Below, in pieces: positions 1 to 12,000 of a stretch of 64,000 nucleotides of DNA; the first letter of the stretch is position 1, and each line of letters begins with the position of its first letter. The position numbers and the translations under genes were made by a program. This stretch comes from Amphimedon queenslandica. Lineage: Eukaryota > Porifera > Demospongiae > Haplosclerida > Niphatidae. The DNA is taken from assembly GCF_000090795.2 (NCBI RefSeq), contig NW_003546469.1, positions 72,065 to 136,064 on the forward strand, written 5' to 3'. The notes beneath the pieces were generated by a model. The model ran no database searches. It was not told the origin of the DNA and was given only the letters and a program-made list of their open reading frames with translations.

Positions 1-496
1 GAAGAAAAATAAAGAAGACAATGGCATAGAGAGGAAACGAGAGTGAAAGAGAAAGGATATAGAGAATGAAGAGGAGAGAAGAGAAAATGAGGAGTAGATG
101 AGATGAGGAGAATAAGAGAGATAAATGTTGGTTCTCTTGAGTAAACATAATGTCAGATCATTAATTTTTGCTGCCTCATCAAATATTTTTCATTACTCTT
201 ATTTACTCATTAATTTATTATTTAATTAGTAACTATTTTTGTTATGCAATCTAAAGTAATTATTTATTACCATTTATTGGAAATTTTTACTATGACTTTA
301 AATTTGCTAGATTAGAAATTTACAAGAAAATAGATCACGCATAATAATTACATGCCACATTCAATAATACACAACACAATCCTATTGAATCTCACACAAT
401 TTACTAAAACATAAATTCCAGATACATTGTATTTGTTTCTATTTATTTTTATTACTTTCATTATGTGTTTTATCTACAGTGTAGATACTCTTAATT

Positions 497-1566
497 ATGT
501 GAAATAATTATTGTTATTAATTTCTTTTCTGCTCCTGTGGTGAGAGTGGTGCTGGTAGAACTGAAGTGTGTAAGTATCTTGTGAAACATGTAACTCCATT
601 TAGTGGTAGCCGTAACAATCTGGAACTAAGAATATTGCAAGTACAATGATTAAGGGGGCAGTAGTGATGGGCGATATATCGATTCTTTATCGATATAAAC
701 GATATTTTACGGAATCGATTTGAATCATTATCGAAAATTTTATGCAATTTTCATCGATCTATTGACCACGCCCATTTATTAAGGTTAAATTACTAATTTT
801 AATAAGTAATTGCACTGTTGAACTGCAAGAAAGAGGCAACTGACCAGTTGTTAGCTCAGCCTACCCCAATAAGAAGAGAAACAAGGCACAAGAGCATGGA
901 AATAATTTTCTCTCATGTCCAGTACAGTGCCAAAATCATCAGCCACACCCTTGACACACCCTTAAATGAAGGTGTGGTTATCGTATCGTTAATAATCGAT
1001 ATTTCCTTTAAAAGTCCATTATCGATCGTTATTGAAAATTAAGAAAATTGGCCATATCGCCCATCACTAGGGGGCAGGGTATGTAATTCTCATTAATTAT
1101 TCATATACTTTCAAATCATTTATAGCAAAATTACTAGAGTGTTAAACTTCTTTTGTTGACAGATCTCATCATTATCCTCGTGTAAAAAATCAGTGAGACT
1201 GATATTAAAGGTGAAACAAAAAAATTGAAGATGCAATTTGTTGCTTTGATGCATTTTGTGACAACATACTTCATAGAAGAGCCTTCAAGTTAATAAAATG
1301 AAGTTAAATTTTTATGTTTTATGTTAGTTCATTTATCTCATGCACTTTCCCTCTCTGAACTCTCTCTCTCACTATTTTTTTCTCTCTAGATGAATCCATT
1401 GCTTAAAGGATTTGGAAATGCTCAAACAACAATGAATGATAATTCATCTAGGTTTGGAAAATATCTTCAACTGAAATTTAATGGAATGAGAAAAGGTTAG
1501 ATACATGTAAACAACAATGATATGTATTGTTTTATATACCTGGCACGCAATGTTTTAAATGTTTAT
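497..1566 (+). pseudogene. Decayed copy of myosin head exons (P-loop and switch I)
   Basis: This stretch parallels the intact myosin locus up to about 10128. At about 533-640 it encodes a P-loop exon ([18 protein letters not shown]), in which the Walker-A lysine of the intact gene is replaced by Arg. At 1390-1497 it encodes a switch-I exon ([16 protein letters not shown]). The flanking introns, including the purine-rich tract at 1-120, also match the intact locus, so this is a genomic duplication and not a processed copy. A hAT-type MITE sits between the two exons. Similarity stops abruptly at 1566, where an unrelated repeat begins. The copy probably extends left of the window. No later exons follow in order, so it should not encode a working motor. 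Confidence 0.85.
662..1069. mobile_element. Non-autonomous hAT-type MITE
   Basis: The ends are a 16-bp terminal inverted repeat, TAGTGATGGGCGATAT on the left and its exact complement on the right. The element is flanked by a perfect 8-bp target duplication, GGGGGCAG (654-661 and 1070-1077). An 8-bp duplication and a TAG-type terminus fit the hAT superfamily. The 408-bp interior has several ATCGAT-rich stretches and no transposase. It lies in the intron of the decayed myosin copy and is absent from the equivalent intron at about 9908, so it arrived after the duplication. Confidence 0.9.
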
Positions 1567-2221
1567 TGGCCTCGCCCAGCTTTGCGTAGGCAAGGACTAG
1601 GTACTCAGTTTGTCTGTCTGTCATTCATTCATTCTGTGTGCTATATTTTGTCTTTGAGAATGTATATCTTTATAATCGCGTGCTCTAAATCTGTGCGAGC
1701 TTCTCTTCTGTTAGGAAAAGTCTTGCTTTACTGCCTTGAGATGTTTAGAGAGCAGCTCTAGCTAGTAGAAGCTTTTTATCTCACGAGAAAATGCCCAGCA
1801 ATAGCAATAGTACTCTGGAGGTAAATGAGACTCTTTTCCAGTAGATCAAGACTAGTTATTGTTTTAATATTTGTGGCACTCTTTAAATCTTTCTTGTTGG
1901 TGAGTTATAGCTTCTTGAATTTCAACCCGAGTGAATTGCAGGTAGTCTAAAGGTCCTAAACTCTCTCAAATCACTCAATTTACATCTAGGCAACAGTATT
2001 TGTGCCGTTATAATATCATATAGCACTTATAAGAAGAGAAAAATCTGAAACTTCCTTCTTGTTGCAGGGCTTGCTGCCATCAAATAATTAATTAATAGTT
2101 GTTGAGATGTCAGGCCACACCTCCAATTTGGGAGTAGCTGGAGTAGCTTGCATGCTGCTACTTCTGCAGGTAGTCTGGTAGATCTATACAAGCTAGCTGC
2201 TATCCCTCAGGAGTACACTTG

Positions 2222-2267
<46 letters not shown>

Positions 2268-2343
2268 AATTTGCACGTTAAAGTTCTTTTAATTTTGATA
2301 ATCAAACAGTTATAAGGGCGAGGCCACGCACCGTAGGTGTCTC
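1567..2343. mobile_element. Unclassified inserted sequence between myosin-copy fragments
   Basis: This 777-bp block separates two fragments of the duplicated myosin locus and has no counterpart there. GGCCTCGCCC at about 1568 and its complement GGGCGAGGCC at about 2317 lie close to the two boundaries, suggesting a short-TIR DNA element. I see no clear target duplication and no credible coding region. It contains a (TA)n microsatellite at about 2223-2267. The superfamily is unknown. Confidence 0.4.
2223..2267. repeat. (TA)n microsatellite
   Basis: About 22 uninterrupted TA units can be read directly from the sequence. Confidence 0.95.
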
Positions 2344-2482
2344 GTTAGCACTGTGATACTTTTTGTTGTATATGATTGATCACATTGTTGAATATTTGTA
2401 TGCCAAATTAGCTGAACATTCATGCACACCTTGCATTGAGCTTTCTTCTTTAAGCTCCAAATGCTCACAACTAGAGATGTCT
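2344..2482 (+). pseudogene. Intron fragment of the duplicated myosin locus
   Basis: This 139-bp piece matches 10771-10917 of the intact myosin locus (shared GTTAGCACTG start, then TATGCCAAATTAGCTGAA). It is intronic in the intact gene. In the copy it directly abuts the LTR element at 2483. It shows that the copy once included the region after the switch-I exon. Confidence 0.8.
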
Positions 2483-2788
2483 TGTAGTGGATGGTTAACT
2501 ATTATCACAGTTATTATTATTATTACGATTATTATTATTATCATTATTACAAGTACAGTACTGTTATTATTATAATAACTTGTGTGCACATGTGCATAAC
2601 ACATTATCTCTTCTCAGATTTCTCTGTATCTTTTCTTTGTAACTGTTGTGTCCTTTGCTTTTGTTATCAAAGAGAATCCTATCGCCTTAGTGCTATTTCT
2701 CACAGTAAATAGGCTGGAGTTGATTTATAGCCTTCTTATTTTAGCTCTTTTATTAGTTGGTATTACCAACAGCTTTGGCAATACCACA
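2483..2788 (+). repeat. 5' LTR of the Gypsy relic
   Basis: The repeat runs from TGTAGTGGATGG to AATACCACA, with TG/CA ends, about 306 bp. It includes an ATT-rich stretch and is followed directly by a primer-binding-site-like TTGGTGACCCG. It pairs with the copy at 6450-6737. Confidence 0.92.
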
Positions 2789-5700
2789 TTGGTGACCCGT
2801 CTCAGCAACGCGATGTCTAGATTGAATCAAGAGGACCACTGCCTTGGAACAAAGACGGCTCTAGGAGGTCTTCAGCACCAAAGATCTGGGAGACAGGACT
2901 CCATCGCAACTCCTTCGTAGGATGCAGCAACTATTGGGTGACAAGGCCAGTACTGCTGAACCCTCGTTTCTCAGAGAACTCTTTTTCCAGCGTCTTCCTT
3001 CTCAAGTAAGGGTGGTCTTGGCCTCCACTAAAGACACAAAAGACTTTGAAGTGTTAGCCTCATTAGCTAACAGAGTGTTTGAGGTAGCCACTCCTTCTGT
3101 TTCTTCAATTGAAACCTGACAACTCTCAACTGAGGTAGATAAGCTACGCACTGATATTACTGATCTTAAATCTCTTGTCAAATCTCTCTTTTTTTCCCTC
3201 TCTACTTCTCACCATAATACTACTCTTCATAAGCACTTTCCTAAGCACCGAACTCCCAGCCCAGCTCTACCTAATTGGCCTACTGGTCTCTGCTGGTATC
3301 ATTCTCGCTTTGCCAGCAAAGCAGCTAAATGCACTCAGCCATGCTCCTGGGAATCGGAAAACCCCCAGGCCGATCACTAATGGCGACTACCGTGCCTGGC
3401 CAATCTCCTAGTTATCTATTTTTTGTCCTGGAGTGTACTTCACATCAGCATTTTCTGGTGGATACTGGTGCTGAGATCAGTGTTGTTCCTCCATCAAAGT
3501 CAGAGAGGCAACACAAACAACAATGTATCAATCTCTTAGCAGCTAATGGTGCTACCATTACCACTTATGGACTTTGTTCTATCACTCTAAATCTCGGTTT
3601 TTGCCACCCATATCACTGGATCTTTACCGTGGCTGTCGTACGCCAACCTATATTGGGGGCAGACTTTCTCAGGCATCATGGTCTATTGGTTGATGTCAAG
3701 AATCGTATATTGATGGACTCTGAATCAAAATTAAAGACAGATATTATATCCACACACCAGAATACACACAGTCTAACCACACTTAACCCTCTCTTTTCTT
3801 CTAATCCTTTCCATTCTCTCCTTTTAGATTATCTGGAACTCACTTGCTCATTCATTGACAACTGGTCATCCCATTTCAGCACGTACTCGTCGACTCCCTC
3901 CGGAACGTCTCACTCTCGCTAAGTCTGAGTTCGACCATATGATGGAACTTGGTATAATTCATCCCTCCTCTAGCCAATGATCTTCTGCATTGCACATGGT
4001 TCCCAGGAAAACAGGAGATTGGAGACCTTGCGGAGACTACCGAGCACTCAATTGAGTTACTGTACCAGACAGGTATCCTTTTCCTCATATCCAAGATTTC
4101 ACTTCAACTCTCCGTGGTACTACTACTTTCTCTAAGCTCGATCTTGTGAGAGCTTACCACCAGATCCCTGTCGCTCAAGAGGACATCCACAAAACTGCCA
4201 TCACTACTCCCTTTGGGTTATTTGAGTTCATACAAATGGACTCCGTAACACTGCCCAGTCTTTCCAGAGGTTTATTGATACTGTCTTACGTGGGCTTAAA
4301 TTTACTTACGCATATATTGATGATGTCCTCAATGCAAGTTCTTCAGAGGAGGAGCATAAACAACATCTTCGCCTTGTTTTCGAATGATTTAAAGAATATT
4401 GTGATATTGTGTCCTTATTCACCCCAACAAGTGTGAGCTAGGTGTGCCTTCTCTCCACTTCTTAGGCCATGTCATTAATGCAGATGGTATTCAGCCATTA
4501 GAGAGCAAGGTCTCTGCCATCCTCGTCCGACTACTCAACGGTAGTTAAGAGAGTTTCTTGGGATGGTTAACTTTTACCATCGTTTCATACCACACTGTGC
4601 TAAGGTATTGCATTCCTTACACACACTCCTCACTCATTCACACACTAAGTCTGAGCTGCAATGGTCTGAGTAAATGAGTGTAATTGTGTATTTCAAAAGG
4701 CCAAGGAAGCTTTAGCTCAAGCCTCATTATTATTCCATCCCACCCCTGAAGCTCCCACTGCCATATTGACTGATGCATCTGACATTGCTGTAGGTGCAGT
4801 ATTACAACAATATGTGAATAATCAGTGGCAACCACTTTCATATTTTTCCAGGAAGCTTTCCCCAACTGAGCAAAAGTATAACACTCTTGATTGAGAGCTC
4901 CTAGCCATTTATTTAGCTATCAAACACTTTTGTTATTTTGTTGAAGGTCATGTCTTCACAGTTTACACTGACCACAAACCACTCACATATTCCTTGCATA
5001 CTAAATCTAATAAATATTCACCACAACAAATCAGACATCTCGATTACATTTCTAAATTTACTAGTGATATTCGTCACATACAGGGCAAGGACAACCCAGT
5101 TGCTGATGCATTGTCCAGAGTACAACTCAATGCCATTTGACTCCCTCCTATTCTTAATCTAGAAGAAATGGCTACTGCTCAAGATAAGTGTGAGTTTCTC
5201 TCTACAGAGTCTTGGCATCACTCTCTCACTCTACAACCTTTCCCTCTTCCTCATTCTACACACTCTATTATTTGTGACGTTTCTCATGGAGCACCACGCC
5301 CAGTTGTACCACCCTCTTTCAAACGATTGTCGATTAGTTTTCAATGCTCTGCACAGACTTTCTCATCCAGGTATTAAAGCTACTGGGAAACTCATATCAA
5401 GTCAATTTGTGTAACCCAAGATCTACTCTGATATTGAAGGATGGACTCGTACATGCCTCTCTTGTCAACAGTCCAAAGTAATTCATCACACTCTTTCCCC
5501 TTTATCATTTTTTCCTACACCTGATTCTCTGTTCGATCACATCCATGTTGATATTGTTGGCCCCCTTCCCCCTTCTCATGGTCATACATATCTACTCACT
5601 TGTATTGATAGATTTCACTTGATGGCCAGAAGCATTTAAATTTCCCCTCACTGATAATACTTCTCTCTCAGTTGCTCGTTCTCTCATTTCTGGATGGATT

Positions 5701-6449
5701 TCAAGGTTTGGAGTCCCATCCACCATTACTACTGATTGCAGATGTCAATTTGAATCTAACGTCTGGTATCAACTCATCATATTGCTAGGTACTACACGTA
5801 TTTGCAACATGGCCTACCACCCCAAGCAAATGGTATTGTGGAACGTTTCCTCCGACAACTGAAAGTAGCTCTTAAAGCTCACAATGACTCTTCATAGACC
5901 GACTCTCTTCCATTGGTATTACTCAGCATACATGTTGCTCTTAAGGAGGATCTTCACTGCACTACTGCAGAACTAGTATATGATATGCCACTCCGTCTCC
6001 CTGGTAAATTTTTTTCTCCTTCCCTCCTCTACTCCTGATTCTATACATTATGTGCTAGTGCTACTCGCATTCAAAATATTCGTGATTCAGTTATAGACAC
6101 ATCTCTCTCGACTACTCAATATGTCTTCGTTTGTAGAGATGCAGTTAAGAGGCCCTTGCTACAACCATACGATGGCCCATTTTGAGTGTTGTCTCACTCA
6201 GACAAATATTTTGTCTTAGATATCAGCGGTCGGAATGATATTGTCAGTATAGATCGATTAAAGACTGCTCATATTAATTCCTCAACTTCTACTACTGACA
6301 ACAGTACTCCTAACACTCCTATTACTAATCATACTGCTACTCTACCTACTACTCCTTCCACTGCTGTCACTCATACTTGTTTAGGACGCCAAGTTCATTT
6401 TCCCTCTCGTCTCAATTTATAAGGTATTCTTACGCTGGAGGGGGAGTAC

Positions 6450-6737
6450 TGTAGTGGATGGTTAACTATCATTACAGTTATTATTATTATCATTATTATT
6501 ATACTACTTGTTATTATTATCATAACTTGTGTGCACATGTGCATAACACATTATCACTTCTCAGATTTCTCTCTCTATGTTAGTATCTTTTCTTTGTAAC
6601 AGTTGTGTCCTTTTTTTGTTATCAAAGAGAATCTTGTAGCCTTTGTTGCTAATCCTTCATAGTACACAAATTGGAGTTGATCTATAACCTTATTTTAGCT
6701 TTGTATAAGTATTACCAACAACTTGTGCAATACCACA
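6450..6737 (+). repeat. 3' LTR of the Gypsy relic
   Basis: This copy is about 288 bp, with the same TGTAGTGGATGG start and ATACCACA end as the 5' LTR. A GGAGGGGGAGTAC purine tract lies just upstream. It is followed by a short CA run and then by another piece of the duplicated myosin locus. Confidence 0.92.
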
Positions 6738-7111
6738 CACACACACTCTTACATACTTGTGCATGTAGACAGTATCTCATTATAATTATTCATAATAGCA
6801 ACTAGATCTATATATCAACGGAACTGGCACTTTGGCACTGCATAAGACACGAGCAACCAGTAAAAGCACGGGAAAAGTAAGAAGTATTAATTTTTAGTAA
6901 CGTAATGAGATGTTTGGTAGAGAGAAGTGAGCAATGCAAGAAGAGGTAGGTCTAATAACACTCTAACTATTAGTTTACAATTCAAAGTAATGAATACAAG
7001 CAAATGATCTTATGTTTGTATAGGTATATTGGATATTTTTGGTTTTGAGGATTTCCACAGAAATTCATTTGAGCAGCTATGCATTAATCTGGCTAATGAA
7101 CAACTGCATAA

Positions 7112-7532
7112 TAGTGTTGTTCTAGTTCTTCTTAATCTTCTATACTAGAACTACAGTCAAACCTGCTATTGTGGACACTCTAAAATAAGGCCCTGACACC
7201 TCTTTAATCAGGACAGGTAGTATCAGTCCCAATACAATATAAGTGTGTATTAATGAACCTCTGAAATAAGGACACCTCTTTAATAAGGACAGTTTTATTG
7301 GGTCCCAAGGTGTCCGGAATAGACAGGTTTGACTGTAAATATATAATTATTGTTCTGCTTAGTTCCAGTTCTAAAAACTAGAACTAAACTTGATGTATTT
7401 ATTGTTAGAGAACTAGAACTAAAATTATTGTATTTTTGTCAAAGAACTATGACTAACACTAAAATTAATATATTTTTAGTTAAAAACTAGAGCTAAAATA
7501 GAATTCCATACACTAGCACAACACTAGATCTA
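7112..7532. mobile_element. hAT-like insertion splitting the myosin-copy exon
   Basis: Comparison with the intact exon at about 11750 gives exact limits. The target CTGCATAA is duplicated at 7104-7111 and 7533-7540 (8 bp, 9 if the preceding A is counted). The ends carry offset inverted sequences (TAGTGTTGTTCTAG on the left, CTAGCACAACACTA near the right end). An 8-bp duplication suggests hAT. The interior has a degenerate direct repeat built on AGAACTAGAACTAAA (about 7366-7500) and a nested Tc1-type MITE. No transposase is present. Confidence 0.75.
7152..7337. mobile_element. Tc1/mariner-type MITE nested in the hAT-like element
   Basis: The ends are TACAGTCAAACCTG on the left and CAGGTTTGACTGTA on the right, with TA at both outer edges as expected for a TA target. 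The 186-bp interior has repeated 'aaggacacctctttaat' units. The CAGTCAAACC terminus is common in metazoan Tc1/mariner-like MITEs (from memory). Confidence 0.8.
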
Positions 7533-7620
7533 CTGCATAACTTCTTTATTCCATGCCTTACCAAAATTGGTGGGTGGGGTATGCAGACTATGCACGTAAA
7601 CCGCACCCTATACTAGAATA

Positions 7621-8785
7621 ATGGAAGCAAAGCAAACAAAAGATGAGACTAGCAATTTACTAAGTGTCGAAGTAAGTCCAAAGTATTAGTGCTAATAGTC
7701 TGTCAGTACTAGAAATTTATAAGCTTAATTGAGATCGTAATTTTTTGACCAGAATCTGAATACTATTAATGACCAGAATTATACGTATCATTGTAGAGTG
7801 TAGACTAGATCTATATTGCCCCTATCTGTAGAATTTAGTGGAAGTATTTGCAAGAGTTCATATTTGACAATTGGTACATTTTATATTTGGTGGTTCAGCA
7901 TGGTTTAACATTCACACGTCTTTGAATATGCTCAAAATGAAATGTGATGGTAAAGGCAAATTTTATACACCATGCAGCTGCTGCATGCTCACTGCACCAC
8001 AGTCCATAAAGGCACCAATATTAATTCTCATTTTTATCTATCATTCTAGCAAAAGAGTCCATATTATTCTAATGCTCAAGAATATCAAGATGTGAACTAT
8101 GGCAATCTTTATCAGCCAATCCTGAATGAATCCCAGGGTCGTCCTTTTCAACAAGACTTCAACTACTATCCGCCTAGTATTCAAGATTGTCAACCTGACC
8201 CTGCTCCGGCTGAGCAACCTCCAAACTACCATAATCATATCAACCCAAACCCTTACGAATATTATCAACCTTTGCCTGCTGAGCAGCAAAAATTTAATGC
8301 TCAACCCATACCAGCTATGCAAAATCCTGTAAGCATTTTTATTGTCCATAATACATGTATTATGGTATCCGCTTTTCTTAAACAACAATGTAGGTTGTTG
8401 CTACAAGAAGAAATCAATCCTTTGATATTAGAATCATTGCATCAATTTGTATGATAGTATTGGCACTGTTGCTAAGCAATTTTGTTCTTCTGTTATGCAT
8501 TGTTCCATCAATTTATTGTATTTATAAGGCAAGTTATGTTTTAAATGTAAAGTCTTTAAAGGCTGTTGATTATACAGTGTAATCTCATGCACTCTTTAAT
8601 ATTAAACTTAGTTTATATTTTGTTGATTATAGGGAAATACTGAAAGAGATGAAGAGGAAAAGAAAAAATACACGAGATTAGCTCTTTGTAGTAGTTTTTG
8701 TTTGATCATTGCAAGTTTTTTTTGTTTTATTTCTTTGGATTGGTCTTGCAATTCTTGTTGCTCTTTGAGGCTAATGATGAAATAA
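7621..8785 (+). CDS. Dispanin/CD225-like two-pass membrane protein
   Basis: I assemble four exons, all joined in phase 0: 7621-7671, 8050-8331, 8394-8528 and about 8635-8785, for a protein of about 206 residues. Residues 1-110 are rich in Pro, Gln, Asn and Tyr (for example YEYYQPLPAEQQ) and look disordered. A first hydrophobic segment (about 125-150) ends in a Cys/Tyr-rich stretch. A charged loop (TERDEEEKKKYTR) leads to a second segment (LALCSSFCLIIASFFCFISL) and a short Cys-rich tail. A proline-rich N-terminus plus two C-terminal helices around a short polar loop is the layout of CD225/dispanin proteins, but I cannot confirm homology by signature. The third intron would use a GC donor (AAG|GCAAGT). 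A GT donor four bases later would lose the second helix. Confidence 0.6.
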
Positions 8786-9041
8786 ACGACATTTCAATAT
8801 GTTTATACATGTATACAAGAGTGGAATTATCCACTCTTGATGTATATCACTGGCATTTTTGTTGCATTGTGTTGCTTGTGTAACACCCACTCATTAATTA
8901 AATAATAATGAGCCAGCAGAGCCACTCCCCCACTAATTGTGCAGATCCGATTCCGATCATCACTCATCACTAGTCTGGGTCTGGACCAGCCAGACTAACT
9001 CATCACAGTCATCAGGAGGAGATAGAAGTTTAGATGCTCGA
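8786..9041. other. Gap between the dispanin-like gene and myosin
   Basis: This 256-bp stretch must hold the 3' end of the first gene and the 5' end or promoter of the myosin gene. No distinct motif stands out. The myosin frame is open back to a stop at 8934, with no upstream Met. Confidence 0.5.
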
Positions 9042-12000
9042 ATGGAGAGAATAAATGACTATTTACTTGTAAGAGACGTTAGTCTAGTGTCTGATATATG
9101 CAATGAAGACAAACTGTTGGAATACTTTAAACTAAGATACCAGAATGATGTGATATATGTAAGATGCTACTTTCTCTCGCTGCCTAGTGCCTACTTATGT
9201 TGAGACTTATTATTTCTCTTTGTAGAGTAATATTGGTGATATACTGATATCTATTAACCCTTATATGATAATCAATGGAGACGATGTAGCACCCTTATTA
9301 ATAGTATTGTTATTTTTTATTTTACTGTTTAGTATTTGAGAGATGTTACTATTCCCCATGTTTATAACTTGTCAAAAAGAATTTACAATGAAATGATATC
9401 AACCAGTTGTGATCAATGCTGTATTATCAGGTAAACTTGATAAATAGAGAGAAAGGGTGGGTGAAAGAGAAAGAATTAAGAGGACAAAGAAGTAGAGAGG
9501 AAAAGAAAGATAAGGAGGTATGGAGAGGAGAGAGAAGTGCAATAAAATGAAAAGGGAACAAGATGAGATGAGGAGAATGAGAGAGTGAAGATTGTATGTC
9601 CTCATACTCATTGGGTAAACATAAGTCAGATGATCAATTTTTGCTGCCTCATCAAATATTTTTCATTACTATGAATTACTCATACATTTATTATTTAATT
9701 ACTATCTATTTTTGTTATGTACTCCCAAGTATTTCTTGTTATCTGTTATCTTTAGTTTCATTATTTGCTCTTATCTACAAATTTCTTCTTTATTTCAGTG
9801 GTGAGAGTGGTGCTGGTAAAACTGAAGTGTGTAAGTATCTTGTGAAGCATGTAACGCAATTCAGTGGTAGCCGTAACAATCTGGAACTAAGAATATTGCA
9901 AGTACAATGATTAATATCTCATGTATTTCCTCTTTCACTATTATTCTTTTTCTCTAGATGAATCCATTACTTGAAGGATTTGGAAATGCTCAAACAACAA
10001 TGAATAATAATTCATCTAGGTTTGGAAAATATCTTCAACTGAAATTTAACGGAATGGGAAAAGGTTAGATAAACAACAATAATATGTACTGTTTTCTATA
10101 CCTGGCATGCAATGTTATAAATATTTATAAAACAGTTACTGGAGCTAAAATAAATGAATATTTACTTGAGAAGTCAAGAGTTGTGTACCAGAACCCTGGA
10201 GAGAGAAATTTTCATGTTTTTTATTGGATGCTGGAGGGTCTGGACACAATTTTGAAGATTAACCTAAACATTCATGATAAATGCATATTTAGGTTAGAGT
10301 GCTGTCTGTGGCATGCTATGCTGATTTTACCTTGTAATAATTTTAGGTATTTGGGAGGGAAGACGACTACATGTGGAGATGAGAAAGAAAAGTTTAAAGA
10401 ACTGAGAGACTGTCTTGATCTAGTTGGATTTAAAGAAGAAGTATAATCAATAGCTAGCAGGCACTGACATGTTTAACGTCATTCTTTCTTTTCTGTTTTG
10501 TGCTTGCTTCTTGTTTTCTTTTCTGCTGTCTCTCTCTAATAGGAGCAGGAAGATATTTTCCTCTTAATAGGTTCAATACTGCACATTGGTAATATCAATA
10601 TTGATGAAAATGATAGTGATCAATCAATAATAACACAATCACATTCAATTGACATTGCCTCAGTAAGTGCAATAAAATAATTTTAGGTTAGATCAAACAT
10701 TATATTTAGTTGTTGAATAACTACATCCTTAACAAACAAGTAGTTGAATACTTATTAAAATAAATTTATTGTTAGCACTGCGATACTTTTTTTGTATATG
10801 ATTCATCACATTGTTAAATATTTGTATGCCAAATTAGCTGAATATTTATGCACACCTTGCATTGAGCTTTCTTGATCAAGTCATTAAGCTTAAAATGCTC
10901 ACAACTGGAGATGTCTTTTGTTTCCAATTGGAAGTCTTTAACAATAGTGGTTTCATAACCAAACCATACATTAAGAATCTACTCTTGTACGCAACTATAA
11001 ACAAAAAGTTAATGGTCATATTTCTTATAATTGTAATTAGTACATACATTATAATGAGAAGGATTAAATTTGGCAAGTTCACAAATTTTAGGACAATATA
11101 AAATTGAAACACCAATTCATTAAAAATAGTTATTGGCTACCAAATGGTGAATTGCCATAATTTGCTTCACTGCTGTGGCATTTGAGTCAATTTTACCAAA
11201 TTTTGTTACTCCCAATGAATGACTAAAGTATTATACAAATGAGTAAATGTTAATTACATTATTAATGTCTTATTGTATAGAGACTGCTGGGACTGGAGAG
11301 TGATACTTTTATACAGTTGTTAACAATAAGTATGTCGACTGCAAGGGGAGAAATCATACGTAAACATAATAATAAAATAAAATCAGAAGGTAAAGAAAAC
11401 TAATGTCAATTACTTGATACATACAAGTACATGTACATATATACTGGGCTTAAAATAAAAATTTTTCCTAGTTCTGTCTCTCTTGTTTACTCTCTTCCAA
11501 TCCTTCTGTCTAGCTATACGTGATAGTATCAGTAAAACACTGTATGACAGATTATTTCGCTGGATTGTGAATCAAATAAATCAGTTATTAGCACCAACAC
11601 TTGAAGATGTGGCATGGGGCTGTGATATTGGTATGTGTTAATTTTTGTGGCTGTCAAGTGACTGTTTGTAGGTATATTGGATATTTTTGGTTTTGAGGAT
11701 TTCCACAGAAATTCATTTGAGCAGCTATGCATTAATCTGGCTAATGAACAACTGCATAACTTCTTTATTCAAGTACAGAGATGTTCACACATTATTATAC
11801 ACTATATAATTTAACTCTTTTACTCTCATCTACATGTATATGCATATTTTCTCACCTCTTTTTTGTAATGCCATTTAATAAATTCTTCTCTCACACACCT
11901 TTGCAGCATATATTCCATATTGAATTAAGTCAGTACAATGAAGAAGGAGTTAATGGAGCAGACATTGTCGTACAAGACACACAGCCACTGCTGGTACACA

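Larger units (their letters stand above)
2483..6737 (+). mobile_element. Old Ty3/Gypsy LTR retrotransposon relic
   Basis: This is a full-length but broken element of about 4.26 kb with two LTRs (2483-2788 and 6450-6737). A primer-binding site follows the left LTR and a purine-rich tract (about 6435-6449) precedes the right one. Parts occur in Ty3/Gypsy order: a gag-like stretch (about 2810-3120), an aspartic protease with a DTGAEIS core (about 3430-3700), reverse transcriptase (about 3900-4530), RNase H (about 4760-4940) and integrase (about 5350-6200). Integrase after RNase H gives the Gypsy rather than Copia assignment. The coding region is interrupted in many places and cannot make its products. 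The two LTRs differ by many substitutions and indels, so the insertion is old. No envelope gene is seen. No target duplication is visible: the flanks come from two different parts of the duplicated myosin locus. Confidence 0.93.
6751..7551 (+). pseudogene. Rearranged later exons of the duplicated myosin
   Basis: Bases 6751-7018 match 12791-13042 of the intact gene, including the small exon encoding TGTLALHKT. Bases 7022-7111 plus 7533-7551 match 11670-11771, the switch-II exon encoding [18 protein letters not shown]. In the intact gene the second piece comes about 1.1 kb before the first, so their order is reversed here although both are still in + orientation. The switch-II exon is split by a 421-bp insertion. 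Similarity to the intact gene ends at about 7551. Confidence 0.85.

Noticed and set aside
2380-2712. Tyr- or Ile-rich open frames near the 5' LTR
   Set aside because: Produced by the ATT-rich microsatellite within the LTR.
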